From positions 558,001 through 622,000 of the forward strand of contig NZ_CAMYKO010000005.1 of the NCBI RefSeq assembly GCF_947259025.1: a stretch of DNA of 64,000 bases, written 5' to 3'. The notes beneath the pieces were generated by a model. The model was not told where the DNA came from. It worked only from the letters and a program-made list of their open reading frames with translations, and made no database searches. The first letter of the stretch is position 1. Every line of letters begins with the position of its first letter. Shown here one piece after another: positions 63,589-64,000 of this stretch. Both the position numbers and the translations under genes were made by a program. This DNA is from an uncultured Methylophaga sp. (GTDB taxonomy: Bacteria > Pseudomonadota > Gammaproteobacteria > Nitrosococcales > Methylophagaceae).

Positions 63589-63645
63589 TGACTATACACC
63601 AGATTCAGACAGGAAATTTGCCCGCGATTCAGACACGATTTTTAA

Positions 63646-64000
63646 CTAACGGTGGAGAGCGACGTTGGAGAGCGCCTGCTGCAAATCTTCAATTAAATCA
63701 TCGCTCTGCTCCAGCCCCACAGACAGCCGAATCATTGAAGCCGAAATGCCGGCTTTTTTCAGTAAGGCTTCCGGCAGTCCATGGTGTGAGGTAAAAACCG
63801 GCTGAGTCGCCAGCGACTCGGCGCCACCCAGGCTGGGTGCCCGTTTAATCAACGTCAGCCCGTCAATCATCTGGCGTGCTTTGTGACCGCCACCTTTGAC
63901 AGTAAAGCTGAGCATGCCGCCAAAGCCGCTCATTTGTTTTTTTGCGAGTGGATGACCGGGATCCGTTATCAGGCCGGGATAAAAAACCTGATCGACACTG
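63646..64000 (-). CDS. Trans-sulfuration PLP-dependent enzyme (cystathionine gamma-synthase/lyase family), C-terminal part
   Basis: SVDQVFYPGLITDPGHPLAKKQMSGFGGMLSF ... SLGGAESLATQP ... IRLSVGLEQSDDLIEDLQQAL; runs off window end. Confidence 0.9.
   Translation of the reverse strand, partial: SVDQVFYPGLITDPGHPLAKKQMSGFGGMLSFTVKGGGHKARQMIDGLTLIKRAPSLGGAESLATQPVFTSHHGLPEALLKKAGISASMIRLSVGLEQSDDLIEDLQQALSNVALHR

Overview
The window looks like a chromosomal segment of a gammaproteobacterium. Gene content suggests a halotolerant methylotroph-like lineage such as Methylophaga, but this is inference only. No phage, transposase, rRNA or CRISPR array was seen. Main blocks: (i) ~1-10 kb, the distal part of an aryl-polyene/xanthomonadin-type cluster on the minus strand, next to a PPTase; (ii) cmoB/cmoA/tsaB and metabolic genes, with rpe-gph-trpE-trpG-trpD-trpC followed by convergent crp/vfr-like; (iii) mutS | cinA-recA-recX-alaS-lysC-csrA-tRNASer-tRNAArg; (iv) an uncharacterised pair of a large protein with papain-like motifs and an ATP-grasp enzyme, near an HTH protein with a long lysine-rich tail; (v) an AmmeMemoRadiSam trio; (vi) two tandem photolyase/cryptochrome genes; (vii) a sucrose operon (sps-spp-fructokinase-amylosucrase); (viii) a molybdopterin oxidoreductase. 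Most notable non-obvious signals: the peptidase-like/ATP-grasp pair, an internal Shine-Dalgarno plus start inside lysC, a 151-bp element with perfect 19-bp terminal inverted repeats filling the ycgL/mutS gap, a nested hairpin at 12426-12481, a 35-bp palindrome at 61357-61391, a hairpin at the start of the PPTase gene, a 22-bp tandem duplication at a gene end, and an unlisted 39-aa small ORF. All calls come from reading the sequence without database searches.
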